Shown piece after piece: positions 26,835 to 37,801 of a stretch of 64,000 nucleotides of DNA. The notes under the pieces were generated by a model, which worked only from the letters and a program-made list of their open reading frames with translations, did no database searches and was not told where the DNA came from. The DNA is from Candidatus Binatia bacterium (GTDB lineage: Bacteria; Desulfobacterota; Binatia; HRBIN30): assembly GCA_026415395.1 (NCBI GenBank), contig JAOAHD010000017.1, positions 85,001-149,000 on the forward strand. The letters are read 5' to 3'. How positions within the stretch are numbered: the stretch's first letter is position 1; each line of letters begins with the position of its first letter. The position numbers and the translations under genes are program-made.

Positions 26835-28396
26835 ACACCTCGGCATCCGCCGCTCAGGACTCCCCGGCCACGGCGTGCTTTCCGCGCATCGTGTGGGCTC
26901 TCGTCGGGCTAAAGTTGGGATTACATCTTCTGGCTCTGAGAAACGACGACTGGTTCCGCGACGAGTTCTACTACTTGGCCTGTAGCCGACGCCTCGCTTG
27001 GAGCTATGTAGATCATCCGCCTCTGTCGGTAGCGGTTCTTTCCGCGCTCGGAGATGCGCGCGATTCCTTTCTAGTTGTGCGTTTTCTCGTCTTCTTTCTC
27101 GGTTGTCTCACTCTTCTGCTGGCGAGCGTGTTGACGCGCGAATTTGGTGCAGGAACGGCAGCTCAGTGTCTCACTGTCCTTGCTCTGATGCTGTCCCCCG
27201 GATTCCTCGGCTTGCATAGCTTTTACTCGATGAACGCCTGGGAACCTCTCTTCTGGCTTATGGCCGCCTGGGTGTGGGTGCGTATCGCAAAGCAAGGGAC
27301 GGTTTGTCAGTGGGCGCTCCTGAGCGCTGTTTTCGTCGCAGGCCTTCAAAACAAACTCAGCATGCTGTGGCTTGTACTTCCCTCTCTTGGAACTGCGGCG
27401 GTTTTCTGCCGGCATCGCACCCACACGCTGTCGGGCATTTTATTCGCATTTGCCGCTTTGCTCGTTTCGGCCGCGCCCATGGTTTTGTGGCAAACGCAGC
27501 ACGGATGGCCCACCCTCGAGTTCATCGCCAACGCCACTCGTCTAAAGGTGCTGGACCTGAGTATCAGCCAATTTTGGTTCTCGCAAATTCTCGTCTTCGG
27601 ACCGCTCGCTCTCATCCTCGCGCTTCTCGGTGCAAGTGCTTGCCTCGCTTCTCGGGAGTGGCGCAAACACGGGGTCGTCTTGGGTGCCAGCTTTTTCGCA
27701 ACTGCGGCAATGCTCTCCTTCGCGCATGGGGCGCGCGTCTACTATCTTGCGCCGGCGTACGCCATCGCCGTCCCAGTCGGAGCAGCCTTCATCTGTCGGC
27801 AGCTACGGGTGCAAGAGGTACTCAAGCGAGTCGTGGTCGGCGTCGCGTGCGTGCTGCTTATAGCTCCCGCGCTCGTTGGCCTACCGCTTGCCCTGCCCTT
27901 ACTCTCGCCCGAGGACACCGTTCGATACGCTACTTGGCTTAAGCTCCCCCTGCCAAGAGAGGAACGATCCGGCGCAAGCGAGCTTCCGCAGCATCTTGCC
28001 GACCGCCATGGATGGCGCGAATTGGCCGCCACCGTGTCGACTGCTCTGAGCTTGCTTCCCCCCGAGATCCAAGAGCAAGTCACAATCGTTGCTGCAAACT
28101 ATGGCGAGGCTGCGGCGCTCGAGTACCACCGGCGGCACCATCGCCTTCCGCAGCGCATCGTGAGCCCACACAACCAGTATTGGTTCTGGGCTCGGCCGGA
28201 GGACTGGGGTCGGCACTTCGTCACCGTCGGATTTTCCGCAGAGTCTTTGCGCACCGTTTGCGACAGCGTCAGAGAGCTTGCCCGGGTCCAATGTCAGTGG
28301 TGCCGTGCGGGAGAGCGTGGCGCCCTGATCGCGTACTGTCACTACAAGGGCACTGACATCAAAGAGGATTGGGTTAGCCTGCGCAAGTTTATTTAA
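26831..28396 (+). CDS. GT39/ArnT-like integral membrane glycosyltransferase
   Basis: 521 residues with about ten hydrophobic segments. The first periplasmic loop reads NDDWFRDEFYYLACSRRLAWSYVDHPPL, which carries the acidic catalytic residues and the YVDHPPL motif of the dolichol-phosphate-mannosyltransferase/ArnT (PMT_2) family using polyprenyl-phosphate sugars. A soluble C-terminal part (about 390-521) contains VAANYGEAAALEYH. Donor and acceptor unknown. Start overlaps the EtfBA stop by 4 bp; a metabolic link is not evident. Confidence 0.82.
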   Translation: MNTSASAAQDSPATACFPRIVWALVGLKLGLHLLALRNDDWFRDEFYYLACSRRLAWSYVDHPPLSVAVLSALGDARDSFLVVRFLVFFLGCLTLLLASVLTREFGAGTAAQCLTVLALMLSPGFLGLHSFYSMNAWEPLFWLMAAWVWVRIAKQGTVCQWALLSAVFVAGLQNKLSMLWLVLPSLGTAAVFCRHRTHTLSGILFAFAALLVSAAPMVLWQTQHGWPTLEFIANATRLKVLDLSISQFWFSQILVFGPLALILALLGASACLASREWRKHGVVLGASFFATAAMLSFAHGARVYYLAPAYAIAVPVGAAFICRQLRVQEVLKRVVVGVACVLLIAPALVGLPLALPLLSPEDTVRYATWLKLPLPREERSGASELPQHLADRHGWRELAATVSTALSLLPPEIQEQVTIVAANYGEAAALEYHRRHHRLPQRIVSPHNQYWFWARPEDWGRHFVTVGFSAESLRTVCDSVRELARVQCQWCRAGERGALIAYCHYKGTDIKEDWVSLRKFI

Positions 28397-28430
28397 GCGA
28401 CCAAACCTGCTGTGGGCATCTACCCATCCT

Positions 28431-29879
28431 TCAGAATGGGTTGGGGCTTGCTTTGAGGTCTGTGTGCCCCATCAAGTATGCATCGACACCGCGGGCGCAC
28501 TCTCGCCCCTCCCAGATGGCCCAGACCACTAAAGACTGCCCCCGCCGCATGTCGCCGCAGGAGAACACGCCAGGAACGCTGGTCATGTAATTCTCGTCCA
28601 CGGCCACCGTCCCGCGATCCGTCAACTCTACGCCCACCTGCTCCAGCAAATACTTTTCGGGTCCAGTAAACCCCAAGGCCAAAAGAACAAGGTCCACGTC
28701 AATCGTGAATTCGCTGCCAGGAATCTCCCGCATTACCATGCGCCCGTTTTCCTTGACCCACTCGAGCCGTACTGCGTGGAGCTTATTCACATTGCCCGCC
28801 TCGTCGCCTGAGAACCGCTTAGTCTGGATGCTCCAGTCGCGGATTACCCCTTCCTCGTGCGAGGAGGATGTTCGCAGGATCATCGGCCAGTACGGCCACG
28901 GTGCAACATCCTCCGTACGTGTCTCTGGCGGCTGAGGAAGAAGCTCGAACTGATAGACGGCGATGGCTCCCTGACGGTTGGACGTACCCAGACAGTCCGA
29001 TCCGGTATCACCGCCTCCCAGAATCACCACCCGTTTTCCCCGCGCGTCAATCCGGTTTGGCACCTCGTCACCGGCAACACGGCGGTTCGCTTGAGGAAGG
29101 AATTCCATTGCCAAATGGATCCCCTTCAGCTCACGACCCGGAATCGGCAGATCCCGCGCTTGCGTAGCTCCGCCGGCAAGCACAACAGCGTCAAACTGCC
29201 TACGGAGCTCGTCGTACGAGATGTCAACGCCGACGTTCACGTTCGTGCGGAAGGTAACGCCCTCTGCCTCCATCTGGCTCATGCGCCGATCGATGTACTG
29301 CTTCTCCAGTTTGAAATCGGGAATCCCGTAGCGCAGCAAGCCGCCAATACGATCGGCGCGCTCAAACACAGTCACCCAGTGTCCCGCCCGCGCTAACTGT
29401 TGAGCGCATGCGAGCCCTGCAGGACCGGAGCCGACAACGGCCACCCGCTTCCCCGTTCGCCGTGCGGGCACCTGAGGTACCACCCACCCCTCTTTATAAG
29501 CGTGGTCGATGATCTGCTTTTCGACCTGCTTGATGGTGACCGGGTCGTCGTTGATGTTCAAGACACAAGCTTCTTCACACGGAGCCGGACACACACGGCC
29601 GGTGAAATCCGGGAAATTGTTCGTGGAATGCAACCGCTCGATCGCTTCGCGCCATCGTCCACGGTAAACTAGGTCGTTCCAGTCAGGAATAATGTTCCCG
29701 AGCGGGCAACCTTTGTGGCAAAAAGGAATCCCGCAATCCATGCAGCGGGCAGCCTGAATCTGCAGCCGGTCCTCCGGATGCTTTCCTTCCAACTCGCGCC
29801 AGTCGCGCAACCGCTCCCTCACCGGCCGCCGCGGTGGTAGCTCACGACGATACTCCAAAAACCCCGTAATTTTGCCCAT
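28431..29879 (-). CDS. gltD: Glutamate synthase (NADPH), small subunit
   Basis: 482 residues; passes electrons from NAD(P)H through FAD to GltB. N-terminal Fe-S region with [17 protein letters not shown] (about 46-62) and [12 protein letters not shown] (about 98-109); FAD-binding [19 protein letters not shown] (about 149-167); second Rossmann motif [11 protein letters not shown] (about 292); C-terminal [19 protein letters not shown]. Full length. It follows gltB by 30 bp in the lrp-gltB-gltD unit. Confidence 0.96.
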   Translation of the reverse strand: MGKITGFLEYRRELPPRRPVRERLRDWRELEGKHPEDRLQIQAARCMDCGIPFCHKGCPLGNIIPDWNDLVYRGRWREAIERLHSTNNFPDFTGRVCPAPCEEACVLNINDDPVTIKQVEKQIIDHAYKEGWVVPQVPARRTGKRVAVVGSGPAGLACAQQLARAGHWVTVFERADRIGGLLRYGIPDFKLEKQYIDRRMSQMEAEGVTFRTNVNVGVDISYDELRRQFDAVVLAGGATQARDLPIPGRELKGIHLAMEFLPQANRRVAGDEVPNRIDARGKRVVILGGGDTGSDCLGTSNRQGAIAVYQFELLPQPPETRTEDVAPWPYWPMILRTSSSHEEGVIRDWSIQTKRFSGDEAGNVNKLHAVRLEWVKENGRMVMREIPGSEFTIDVDLVLLALGFTGPEKYLLEQVGVELTDRGTVAVDENYMTSVPGVFSCGDMRRGQSLVVWAIWEGRECARGVDAYLMGHTDLKASPNPF

Positions 29880-29909
29880 GAGGTTGGCCTTCCTCTTCCA
29901 ATCAGTCCA

Positions 29910-32900
29910 CTAAATGCTCGCCAACTTTGCCGCCTCGGAGTCCAGGTGCTGTTTGCGCAGCACTTGTTGGTATTCAACAGGGAACACCTTGACGAATTTG
30001 GCGACATAGTCCTTCCAGCCCGACAAAACCCTCCAGGCTACCGCACTATGCGTATAGGCATAATGCCGCCGGACAAGGTCGTGCACCACCTCCATATCTT
30101 CTTCATCCAGCGGCACAATGTCGACCATTCCCATGTTACAACGGCTCGCGAACTTGCCGTCGAGGTCCAAAACGTAAGCGAGTCCGCCGCTCATTCCCGC
30201 GGCGAAGTTGCGTCCGGTCGGGCCCAAAATCACAACGGTGCCACGGGTCATATACTCGCAACCATGGTCGCCAACCCCCTCCACCACCGCGGTCACACCA
30301 CTGTTGCGCACGCAGAAGCGCTCACCTGCCATGCCGCGCAAGAAAACCTCGCCTCCCGTCGCTCCATAAAGAGAAACGTTGCCAACGATGATATTTTCCT
30401 CGGCAACAAAACTTGCTTCTCGCGGGGGGTACGCCACAATGCGGCCACCAGAGAGGCCTTTGCCGAAGTAGTCATTGGCGTCTCCCTCCAGTTCCACGGA
30501 CACCCCATTGGCCAGGAAGGCACAGAAACTCTGCCCAGCCGAACCCGTAAACTTGATGCGGATCGTATCCGGAGGCAGCCCCTTTTCCCCGTAACGGCGC
30601 GAGATTTCTGCGGACAGCATGGTGCACACAGTACGGTTGACGTTGCGTATCGGCATGCTGATCTCCACAGGTTCGCCACGCTCGAGTGCTGGCATCGCCA
30701 AGCGGATGAGCTCGTTGTCCAAAGCTTTGTCCAAGCCATGATCCTGTTCCGCCACACAGCGGATTGGCACCGTTGGCGGGACATCCGGCTTGTGCAGAAT
30801 CTGGCTCAAATCCACGCCCTTTGCTTTCCAGTGGTCGATCGCTTCCGCCGTATCCAACATGTCGACTCGACCCACCATCTCGTCCACAGTGCGGAAGCCC
30901 AGCTCAGCCATGATTTCGCGCAGCTCTTCGGCCACGAACATCATGAAATTCACCACATGTTCGGGCTTGCCTTGAAATTTCTTCCGCAACACAGGATCCT
31001 GAGTTGCGATTCCCACCGGGCAGGTGTTGAGGTGGCACACCCGCATCATCACACATCCAGAGGCCACCAGGGCGGCTGTCGCAAAGCCAAACTCCTCCGC
31101 TCCGAGCAGTGCCGCGATCGCGACGTCACGCCCGGTCTTGAGTTGTCCGTCGGTCTCGACACGGATGCGGCCACGGAGGTCATTCAACACCAGCACTTGC
31201 TGCGTTTCTGCCAAGCCAAGCTCCCATGGCAGTCCGGCGTGTTTGATGGATGTCAGTGGTGAAGCACCGGTACCCCCGGAGTCGCCACTAATAAGCACAA
31301 CATCTGCCTTTCCCTTCGACACTCCGGCGGCGATGGTTCCCACGCCCACCTCGGCGACAAGCTTCACACTAATGCGGGCGCGGTTGTTGGCATTTTTAAG
31401 GTCGTGGATGAGCTGCGCGAGGTCCTCAATCGAGTAAATATCGTGGTGCGGTGGGGGTGAGATCAAACCCACACCAGGGGTCGAATAACGGATGCTCGCA
31501 ATGTACTGGTCCACCTTGTGCCCAGGGAGCTGACCACCCTCGCCGGGCTTGGCTCCCTGTGCCATTTTGATTTGGATCTCGTCAGCGTTGACCAAGTAAT
31601 GGCTAGTCACCCCAAAGCGTCCCGAAGCGACCTGCTTGATGGCGCTTCGGCGCGAGTCGCCATTAGGATCCGGGATATAGCGAACCGGATCTTCCCCTCC
31701 CTCTCCCGTATTCGACTTTCCGCCAATGCGATTCATGGCGATCGCTAAGGTTTCGTGTGCCTCGCGGCTGATTGAGCCTAGAGACATTGCGCCAGTTTTA
31801 AACCGCTTGACGATCTCGGTCGCAGGCTCCACCTCGCTGAGAGGAATTGGGTTGCCCGGCTTAAAGCGCAGCAAGCCCCGAATGGTGCAAAGCTGCCTGC
31901 TCTGTTCATTCACCAAGCGCGAGTACTCCTTAAACAGGCGATAATTCCCGGTTCGACATGCATGCTGCAACTTGGCGATCGTGTCGGGGTTGTACATGTG
32001 GTACTCGCCGCGGCGACGCCACTGGTACTGTCCCCCTGGGTCTAACTCGCCGTCGAGGTTCGGGGGTACGTGGTAAGCGTCGTGGTGACGCATCGCGCAT
32101 TCTTGCGCAATTACATCCAAACCCACACCCTCGATTCTCGAGGCGGTCCACGTAAAGTAGCGGTCGATCACCTCACGATTGAGGCCAATGGCCTCGAAAA
32201 TCTGTGCGCCGCGATAACTCTGCACGGTGGAAATGCCCATTTTGGTCATCACCTTGAGCACCCCTTTGTTGGCGGCCTTCAGGTAATGCTCCACCGCGGT
32301 ATCCTCGTCGACGCCTTTGATCCGGCCATCGCGCACCATGTCGATGATGGTTTCGATGGCCAGGTACGGGTTGACCGCCCCGGCCCCGTAACCGATCAAG
32401 CAACAAAAGTGATGTACTTCACGGGGCTCTCCTGATTCCACAACGATTCCGCATCGCGTGCGTGTGCCCTCGCGAATCAGGTGATGATGGACAGCAGCGG
32501 TCGCGAGCAAGCTCGGGATTGGAGCCCAGGTTTCGTCGTGCCCCCGATCGGACAGGATTAGGATGCTGTACCCTTGAGCAATGGCCTCGGAAGCTTGCGC
32601 GCACAACTCGTCCAAAGCCCGTTGCAAGCCAGCGCCGCCGTCCGCGACTCGGAAGAGTGTCGACAGCACCTTCGAGCGAATTCGCCCAGCAGCGATCCGC
32701 CGAATCTTTTCCAGGTCCACGTTACTGATCACCGGATTTTCCAGCTCCAATTGGTGGCAGTGCAGCGGCGTTTCCTCGAACAGGTTCTGTTCAGATCCAA
32801 TCGTCGCCTTGAGCGACATCACAATTTCTTCGCGAATTGGATCGATGGGAGGATTCGTGACCTGGGCAAACAACTGCTTGAAATAGTTGAAGAGAAGTTG

Positions 32901-34445
32901 CGGGCGATCGGACAGTACCGCCAGCGGGGTGTCCGTACCCATCGAACCGACCGCCTCTTGAGCGTTGATGGCCATCGGTGCCATCAGCATCTTGAGATCT
33001 TCCAGCGTGTAGCCATGCACCTTTTGGCGGGTGAGCAAAGTTTCCGGATCGTAAACGGGCAGTAACTCACGCGGTTCCGGCAAATCATCCAGCCTCACGA
33101 GATTTTCGTTGAGCCACTGCCGGTATGGGCGTCGGCTCGCGATGCTTTCCTTCACTTCATCGTCGCCGACAATGCGCCCCTGCTCCGTATCCACGAGAAA
33201 TAGGCGGCCAGGCTGCAAGCGATCCTTGTGCAACACGTTCTCTGGTGGAATGTCGAGGACGCCTACTTCTGAAGCCATGACGACGAATCCGTCGCGCGTG
33301 ACCACGTAGCGCGAGGGACGGAGTCCGTTGCGATCCAGCACCGCGCCAATCAGGCGCCCATCTGTAAAGGCAATCGAGGCGGGGCCGTCCCATGGCTCCA
33401 TAAGGCAGGCATGGTACTCGTAAAAAGCCCGCTTCGTTTCGCTCATGCTTTCGTGCTTCTGCCACGCCTCAGGGATCATCATCATGATGGCGTGGGGAAG
33501 CGAACGCCCGGTCCGAACCAGCAGCTCCAATGCATTGTCGAACTTTGCCGAGTCGCTCCCAGCCTCTTCTATAATTGGTCGCAACTTTTCGATATCATCG
33601 CCAAACAACGGCGAAGAAAACATCTTTTCTCGGGCACGCATCCAGTTCTCATTGCCGCGCAAGGTATTGATTTCCCCGTTGTGAGCGAGCAGGCGATATG
33701 GGTGGGCGCGTTCCCACGACGGAAAAGTGTTCGTGCTAAAACGCTGGTGCACCAGCGCTAGCGCTGACTTCACCCGGGGGTCGCGTAAGTCCGCATAAAA
33801 CGCCGGAATTTGCTGCGGCAAGAGCAACCCCTTGTAGACGATCGTCCGACTGGAGAGGCTCGGCACATAAAACGACTCGGAATCACGCAGCCCCGCCTCC
33901 CGCACTGCTCGCTCGACACTCTTTCGCACTACGTAGAGCTTGCGCTCCAGAGCTTCTGGGTCCCGAATCTCGGCACTCTTACCAACAAAGATTTGCCGGA
34001 TCTCTGGCATTGACTGTTGCGCAAGCGGACCGCAGTGCTCGGGATGCACGGGCACGCGCCGCCACCCTAACAACCTCAACCCATTCTCCCGTACTGCCTT
34101 CTCGAACAGCCCCAAACACACGTTCCGTTCGGCAGGGTCGCGTGGAAGGAACACCATTCCCACCCCATATTCCCCTGGATCAGGAAGCGAGATCCGAAGG
34201 TCACGACACACTTCACGGAAAAACTCGTCGGGAATCTGCAGCAGCATTCCTGCACCGTCCCCGGTCAGCGGGTCGCAACCACAGGCTCCACGGTGGGTAA
34301 GGTTCTCCAACACCTTGAGGCCCTTGAGAATGATGTCGTGGGACTTCTCGCCCTTGATATTGACGACAAAGCCCACCCCACAGGAGTCGTGTTCAAAGTA
34401 AGGGTCGTACAAACCTTCTCTCTTGGGCCTACGCAACATTGACAT
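29910..34445 (-). CDS. gltB: Glutamate synthase, large subunit
   Basis: 1511 residues; makes two glutamates from glutamine and 2-oxoglutarate. A propeptide of about 22 residues precedes the catalytic cysteine in HDSCGVGFV (class II amidotransferase). The FMN synthase domain includes [19 protein letters not shown] and the [3Fe-4S] motif [15 protein letters not shown] (about 1125); the C-terminal glycine-rich helix ([27 protein letters not shown]) is intact. The ATG at 34445 shares its A with the lrp stop (TGATG), so I prefer it to the TTG one codon earlier. Confidence 0.96.
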   Translation of the reverse strand: MSMLRRPKREGLYDPYFEHDSCGVGFVVNIKGEKSHDIILKGLKVLENLTHRGACGCDPLTGDGAGMLLQIPDEFFREVCRDLRISLPDPGEYGVGMVFLPRDPAERNVCLGLFEKAVRENGLRLLGWRRVPVHPEHCGPLAQQSMPEIRQIFVGKSAEIRDPEALERKLYVVRKSVERAVREAGLRDSESFYVPSLSSRTIVYKGLLLPQQIPAFYADLRDPRVKSALALVHQRFSTNTFPSWERAHPYRLLAHNGEINTLRGNENWMRAREKMFSSPLFGDDIEKLRPIIEEAGSDSAKFDNALELLVRTGRSLPHAIMMMIPEAWQKHESMSETKRAFYEYHACLMEPWDGPASIAFTDGRLIGAVLDRNGLRPSRYVVTRDGFVVMASEVGVLDIPPENVLHKDRLQPGRLFLVDTEQGRIVGDDEVKESIASRRPYRQWLNENLVRLDDLPEPRELLPVYDPETLLTRQKVHGYTLEDLKMLMAPMAINAQEAVGSMGTDTPLAVLSDRPQLLFNYFKQLFAQVTNPPIDPIREEIVMSLKATIGSEQNLFEETPLHCHQLELENPVISNVDLEKIRRIAAGRIRSKVLSTLFRVADGGAGLQRALDELCAQASEAIAQGYSILILSDRGHDETWAPIPSLLATAAVHHHLIREGTRTRCGIVVESGEPREVHHFCCLIGYGAGAVNPYLAIETIIDMVRDGRIKGVDEDTAVEHYLKAANKGVLKVMTKMGISTVQSYRGAQIFEAIGLNREVIDRYFTWTASRIEGVGLDVIAQECAMRHHDAYHVPPNLDGELDPGGQYQWRRRGEYHMYNPDTIAKLQHACRTGNYRLFKEYSRLVNEQSRQLCTIRGLLRFKPGNPIPLSEVEPATEIVKRFKTGAMSLGSISREAHETLAIAMNRIGGKSNTGEGGEDPVRYIPDPNGDSRRSAIKQVASGRFGVTSHYLVNADEIQIKMAQGAKPGEGGQLPGHKVDQYIASIRYSTPGVGLISPPPHHDIYSIEDLAQLIHDLKNANNRARISVKLVAEVGVGTIAAGVSKGKADVVLISGDSGGTGASPLTSIKHAGLPWELGLAETQQVLVLNDLRGRIRVETDGQLKTGRDVAIAALLGAEEFGFATAALVASGCVMMRVCHLNTCPVGIATQDPVLRKKFQGKPEHVVNFMMFVAEELREIMAELGFRTVDEMVGRVDMLDTAEAIDHWKAKGVDLSQILHKPDVPPTVPIRCVAEQDHGLDKALDNELIRLAMPALERGEPVEISMPIRNVNRTVCTMLSAEISRRYGEKGLPPDTIRIKFTGSAGQSFCAFLANGVSVELEGDANDYFGKGLSGGRIVAYPPREASFVAEENIIVGNVSLYGATGGEVFLRGMAGERFCVRNSGVTAVVEGVGDHGCEYMTRGTVVILGPTGRNFAAGMSGGLAYVLDLDGKFASRCNMGMVDIVPLDEEDMEVVHDLVRRHYAYTHSAVAWRVLSGWKDYVAKFVKVFPVEYQQVLRKQHLDSEAAKLASI

Positions 34446-35008
34446 CAACTCAACCCTCCGATCGTCTTTGGCTCTTTGCCCTCAGATTCCACACGAGCCT
34501 TCCGACTCATTCTCCGATTGGCTGGTGCGGAAGACGCAGGAAGCGCGACCTGGGTTCTCTCCACATTCGTCGAGAGAACGACCATCGTTTCCGTCCGCTC
34601 CACCCCCTCAATCGAACGTACAGCTCGAATGAGATTCTCAAGCGTAGAAGTATTCTGCGTCTTGACCTTCAGCAGGAAGGTGTGTTGCCCGGTGACATGG
34701 TGGCATTCTAAAACTTCGGGCAACCGGCCAATCTCCTCCTCGAACGGCCCAATGCGCCGAGGGTGCCCCACTGAAACACCGATGAACGCGGTCACATCAT
34801 TTCCGACCCGCCGGGCATCAATCACTGCGCGGTAGCCCAAGATCACCCCGTGGTCTTCGAGCTTCTTAATCCGCTCCATCACCGACGGAGCCGAAAGTCC
34901 CACCTGCTCCCCGATCTTCGCAAACGGCACCTTGCAGTTATCCTGCAAGATATTGAGGATTTCCACGTCGGTCGTATCCAATTCCAGCTCAGCGGCACCT
35001 AATTTCAT
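34445..35008 (-). CDS. Lrp/AsnC family transcriptional regulator
   Basis: 187 residues. AsnC-type HTH (about 12-60: [47 protein letters not shown]) then the RAM ligand-binding domain (about 70-145, with [18 protein letters not shown]). About 35 extra basic residues form the C-terminus. It overlaps gltB and would sense an amino acid and control glutamate synthesis, as Lrp does for gltBD in E. coli; here the regulator is cotranscribed, so autoregulation is likely (inference). GGAAGAG precedes the ATG. A TTGACA lies at 35062-35057 upstream, without a clear -10. Confidence 0.92.
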   Translation of the reverse strand: MKLGAAELELDTTDVEILNILQDNCKVPFAKIGEQVGLSAPSVMERIKKLEDHGVILGYRAVIDARRVGNDVTAFIGVSVGHPRRIGPFEEEIGRLPEVLECHHVTGQHTFLLKVKTQNTSTLENLIRAVRSIEGVERTETMVVLSTNVERTQVALPASSAPANRRMSRKARVESEGKEPKTIGGLS

Positions 35009-35163
35009 AAGGACTCTTCCAAGCGAGGCCTAACAAAAAGCAAGCATGCGGCGCTCTGTCAAGCCTCAGTTAGGAAAATCCCCTGCCGTGCCTATGCCAA
35101 ACGGCGCCAGCCGCGCGTCAAAAGTCCCCGTTTAACGCGACCTTCGTGGGGGGCTTACACAGG

Positions 35164-36006
35164 TCAGCGACCCGTCCAGCGGGGAGCGCGCTTTTCACGG
35201 AATGCCTGGACCCCTTCGCGGGCGTCCTCACTCATAAAAACGCGCGCGGAAAGCTCGAGCTCGAGGTTCAAGGCGCTCTTGAGATCGAGAAACGTACTGC
35301 GCTTTGCGGACTCCTTAACAGCCCGTATTGCGAGCGGACCATTAAGGCAAATGGTCTCCGCCCACTCATGGGCCTTTGCCAATACCTCGCTTCTCGGCAC
35401 TACGGCGTTGACCAAACCCATCTCCAGCGCGCGGTGCGCCGGGACCCGATCGGCCAACAGCAAAAGTTCCATGGCGTGACACCACGACAGTTGCCGTACA
35501 CTGTGTACGGTCGACCCTCCACCCGGGAACAACCCCCGACGCGGCTCGGCCAACTGTAGCCATGCATCTTCTGCCATGACACGGAGGTCAGTGTTCCAAA
35601 GCATCTCAAGGCCGCCGGCCGCGCACACCCCATTGATCGCCGCGATCACGGGCTTGTAAAGGACGAATTCCTCGCCATTCGGTAATGTGGCTCCGTCGCG
35701 GAGAACTGCGATCAAACTATGCGCCATGGTGTAGCGAGAACCCTCTACCTGCTCGCTCGCTCCACCCGTCGCCAGCCGCTCAACATTGTCGGTGACCATC
35801 GGAATGAACTTCTTCAAGTCAGCACCGACGCAGTAAACGTCCCCCACTCCAGTCAAAATGGCGACAAACGCGTCGTCATCGTCGCGGTACCGTATCCAAC
35901 ACTCCGCAAGCTGACCAAAATGCTCCAGATCTAGCGCATTCCGCGCCTCTGGACGGTCAATCGTGATGGTGACCACGTGTCTCGATTTTTCGTAATGGAT
36001 CGGCAT
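35164..36006 (-). CDS. Enoyl-CoA hydratase/isomerase family protein
   Basis: 280 residues of crotonase fold. The first oxyanion-hole segment is VYCVGADLKKF (about 59-69), the second NGVCAAGGLEML (about 125-136). A Glu occurs after the latter in LAEPRRGLFPGGGSTVHSV, the position used for catalysis in many hydratases; the second acid is less certain. Substrate cannot be told. ATG at 36006 (MPIHYEK) preferred to the TTG three codons earlier. Not obviously linked with the MoaD-like gene 65 bp upstream. Confidence 0.88.
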   Translation of the reverse strand: MPIHYEKSRHVVTITIDRPEARNALDLEHFGQLAECWIRYRDDDDAFVAILTGVGDVYCVGADLKKFIPMVTDNVERLATGGASEQVEGSRYTMAHSLIAVLRDGATLPNGEEFVLYKPVIAAINGVCAAGGLEMLWNTDLRVMAEDAWLQLAEPRRGLFPGGGSTVHSVRQLSWCHAMELLLLADRVPAHRALEMGLVNAVVPRSEVLAKAHEWAETICLNGPLAIRAVKESAKRSTFLDLKSALNLELELSARVFMSEDAREGVQAFREKRAPRWTGR

Positions 36007-36071
36007 ACGTGCCAAAGGCCACCAGGTCGCGTTCTTGTCAAGGGTTCGGTGCGCTTCATGTCTCGTACGCT

Positions 36072-36308
36072 CTATCCGGCGAGAGGCGGAAACAAGCTCA
36101 AGTTCTGACCGTCACGCAAGCGGGTTTGGAGCTCTGCCTGCTGGCCATCGACCACAGCAATCTTGGCGTGGTTCTCCGGGATCCCCAACTGGGCAATCAC
36201 GTCCGCCACCGACGCACCCGGAGCGAGGTCCACGGCAACGGTGTCGTCAACCGCCCCGGGAGGAAGGTACTTTCTCAATGAAGCGTGAAGCCTAACATTC
36301 ACGCGCAT
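36072..36308 (-). CDS. MoaD/ThiS-like sulfur-carrier protein with a single terminal glycine
   Basis: 78 residues with the ubiquitin-like order: RVNVRLHASLRKYLP, VAVDLAPGASVADVIAQLGIP, then DGQNLSLFPPLAG. Members of this family normally end in Gly-Gly, which the partner E1 adenylates and thiolates; here the stop follows LAG, so only one Gly is present. The partner E1-rhodanese gene is 15 bp upstream on the same strand, so a carrier for thiamine, molybdopterin or cysteine/thioamide sulfur is expected. Which pathway cannot be settled: no other thi, moa or cys genes are close. Confidence 0.85.
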   Translation of the reverse strand: MRVNVRLHASLRKYLPPGAVDDTVAVDLAPGASVADVIAQLGIPENHAKIAVVDGQQAELQTRLRDGQNLSLFPPLAG

Positions 36309-36323
36309 ACCACCTCACCCCGT

Positions 36324-37529
36324 CTACCGCGCAGCAACTGCGGGCTTCACCGCTGGGGCGTGCGAAGGGGTCCGCAAACCACAGAACTCCTCATAATCGA
36401 TCAGCTCCGTGATCGTAGGCTCGTCTCCGCACACCGGGCACTTTGGATCTCGCCGCAGCTTATGGATGCGAACCTCCATGCTCAGGGTGTCGAAGTACAC
36501 CATTCTTCCAATCAGGGGGCGCCCGACGCCAAGGATGAGTTTGATTGTTTCCAAAGCTTGCACACATCCAACCAGTCCAGGCAGCACACCCAGGACCCCA
36601 GCTTCAGCGCAACTCGGCGCCGCGCCAGGTGGAGGAGGCTCCGGGAACAGGCAGCGGTAGCACGGCCCTTTCTTGGGGTAGAACACCGATGCCTGGCCCT
36701 CAAACTGGAAAATGCTGCCATGAACGTTGGGCTTTCCGAGCATCACGCAAGCGTCGTTCACCAGGTAACGGGTAGGGAAGTTATCGCATCCGTCTACGAT
36801 GACGTCGTAGTCGGCGAACAAGCGCAGAACGTTTTCTGAAGTGAGGCGCTCTTGGTAACCAATCACCTTCACGTCGGGATTTAATGCTTGCAAAGTCATA
36901 CGCGCTGACTCCACCTTCGGCATCCCGATTCGGTCATTGGTGTGGAGAATCTGCCTCTGTAGATTGCTCAGATCGACGACGTCGTGGTCCACGATGCCAA
37001 GCGTCCCCACTCCCGCGGCTGCAAGGTAAAAGGCCGTTGGGGAACCGAGCCCACCAGCTCCGATTAATAGCACCTTGGCGTCCAACAACTTGGCTTGCCC
37101 CTCTTCACCAACCTCCGGCAACAAGAAATGTCGGCTGTAACGAGTGAGCTGCTCAGGCGTAAACTGCCGGTCTTGCTTCCATGGAAAACCCTTGTTTTTC
37201 CAGGCCGTAAACCCGCCCGCCATGGAAACCACGCATTCGTATCCCATTTCTCGGAGCTGTTTGGCAGCAAGCAACGACCGGGTCCCCCCCGCACAATACG
37301 CAATAATCGGTCTCGACTTGTCAGGGACTACCTGCTCCACCCTCAGTTCCAAGAATCCCCGGGGGAGCGACACCGCTCCAGGCAAATGTCCTTCTCGATA
37401 TTCCTCTTTCTCCCGAACATCCAGGAGGAGCCAAGTTCCGTTCTCGAGTTCCCGACGGACCTTGTCGACATCCCATTCAGGAACCAGTCGTCTGGCCTCC
37501 TCCAGTAACTCCTGAAAGCTTTTTGCCAT
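36324..37529 (-). CDS. moeB: Rhodanese-MoeB/ThiF fusion, sulfur-carrier E1-like enzyme
   Basis: 401 residues. Rhodanese domain first (about 20-120) with active-site loop AYCAGGTRS; then the ThiF/MoeB adenylating domain (about 135-385): GAGGLGSPTAFYLAAAGVG (ATP site), DLSNLQRQILH, GCDNFPTRYLVNDAC, and zinc cysteines CYRCLF and CPVCG. Rhodanese usually sits at the C-terminus in MoeZ-type proteins; here it is N-terminal. It should adenylate and then thiolate the MoaD-like protein encoded next. The frame runs 59 codons further up, but MAKSFQELLEEARRLVP is the credible start. Confidence 0.9.
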   Translation of the reverse strand: MAKSFQELLEEARRLVPEWDVDKVRRELENGTWLLLDVREKEEYREGHLPGAVSLPRGFLELRVEQVVPDKSRPIIAYCAGGTRSLLAAKQLREMGYECVVSMAGGFTAWKNKGFPWKQDRQFTPEQLTRYSRHFLLPEVGEEGQAKLLDAKVLLIGAGGLGSPTAFYLAAAGVGTLGIVDHDVVDLSNLQRQILHTNDRIGMPKVESARMTLQALNPDVKVIGYQERLTSENVLRLFADYDVIVDGCDNFPTRYLVNDACVMLGKPNVHGSIFQFEGQASVFYPKKGPCYRCLFPEPPPPGAAPSCAEAGVLGVLPGLVGCVQALETIKLILGVGRPLIGRMVYFDTLSMEVRIHKLRRDPKCPVCGDEPTITELIDYEEFCGLRTPSHAPAVKPAVAAR

Positions 37530-37801
37530 CTCAGACTCCTTTGGCGTCACGGAGACACCGGCACCAGCAAGCCTACACAAAGACACCGTTTGTTCAACTG
37601 CGAACGAGAGACATTCCACCATCGTCCAAACTGCTACTTGTTGAACGGCGATCCAGGCCCATCGATTTTCCATCTGCTCGAAAGCACCATGAACCTTCTG
37701 GCACACGCAATCTTGACTTTGAATCTTATGGCCAGTAAGCGCTGCGCTTATTAAGGGCCCATTAGGTTCAAGACGAACGAAGCGGGAAGGAGGGGTTGAT
37801 T

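Noticed and set aside
29946-31262. 438-residue plus-strand ORF
   Set aside because: Lies wholly within gltB on the opposite strand; His-rich shadow translation without domain or ribosome site.
37530-37706. 59-codon N-terminal extension of the rhodanese-MoeB frame
   Set aside because: Cys/Trp-rich, unlike any rhodanese lead, and the ATG at 37529 begins the domain.
37713-37741. Possible promoter TTGACT-17-TAAGCG before the PuuD-like gene
   Set aside because: The -10 matches only 3/6 and falls in an inverted repeat; too weak to list.
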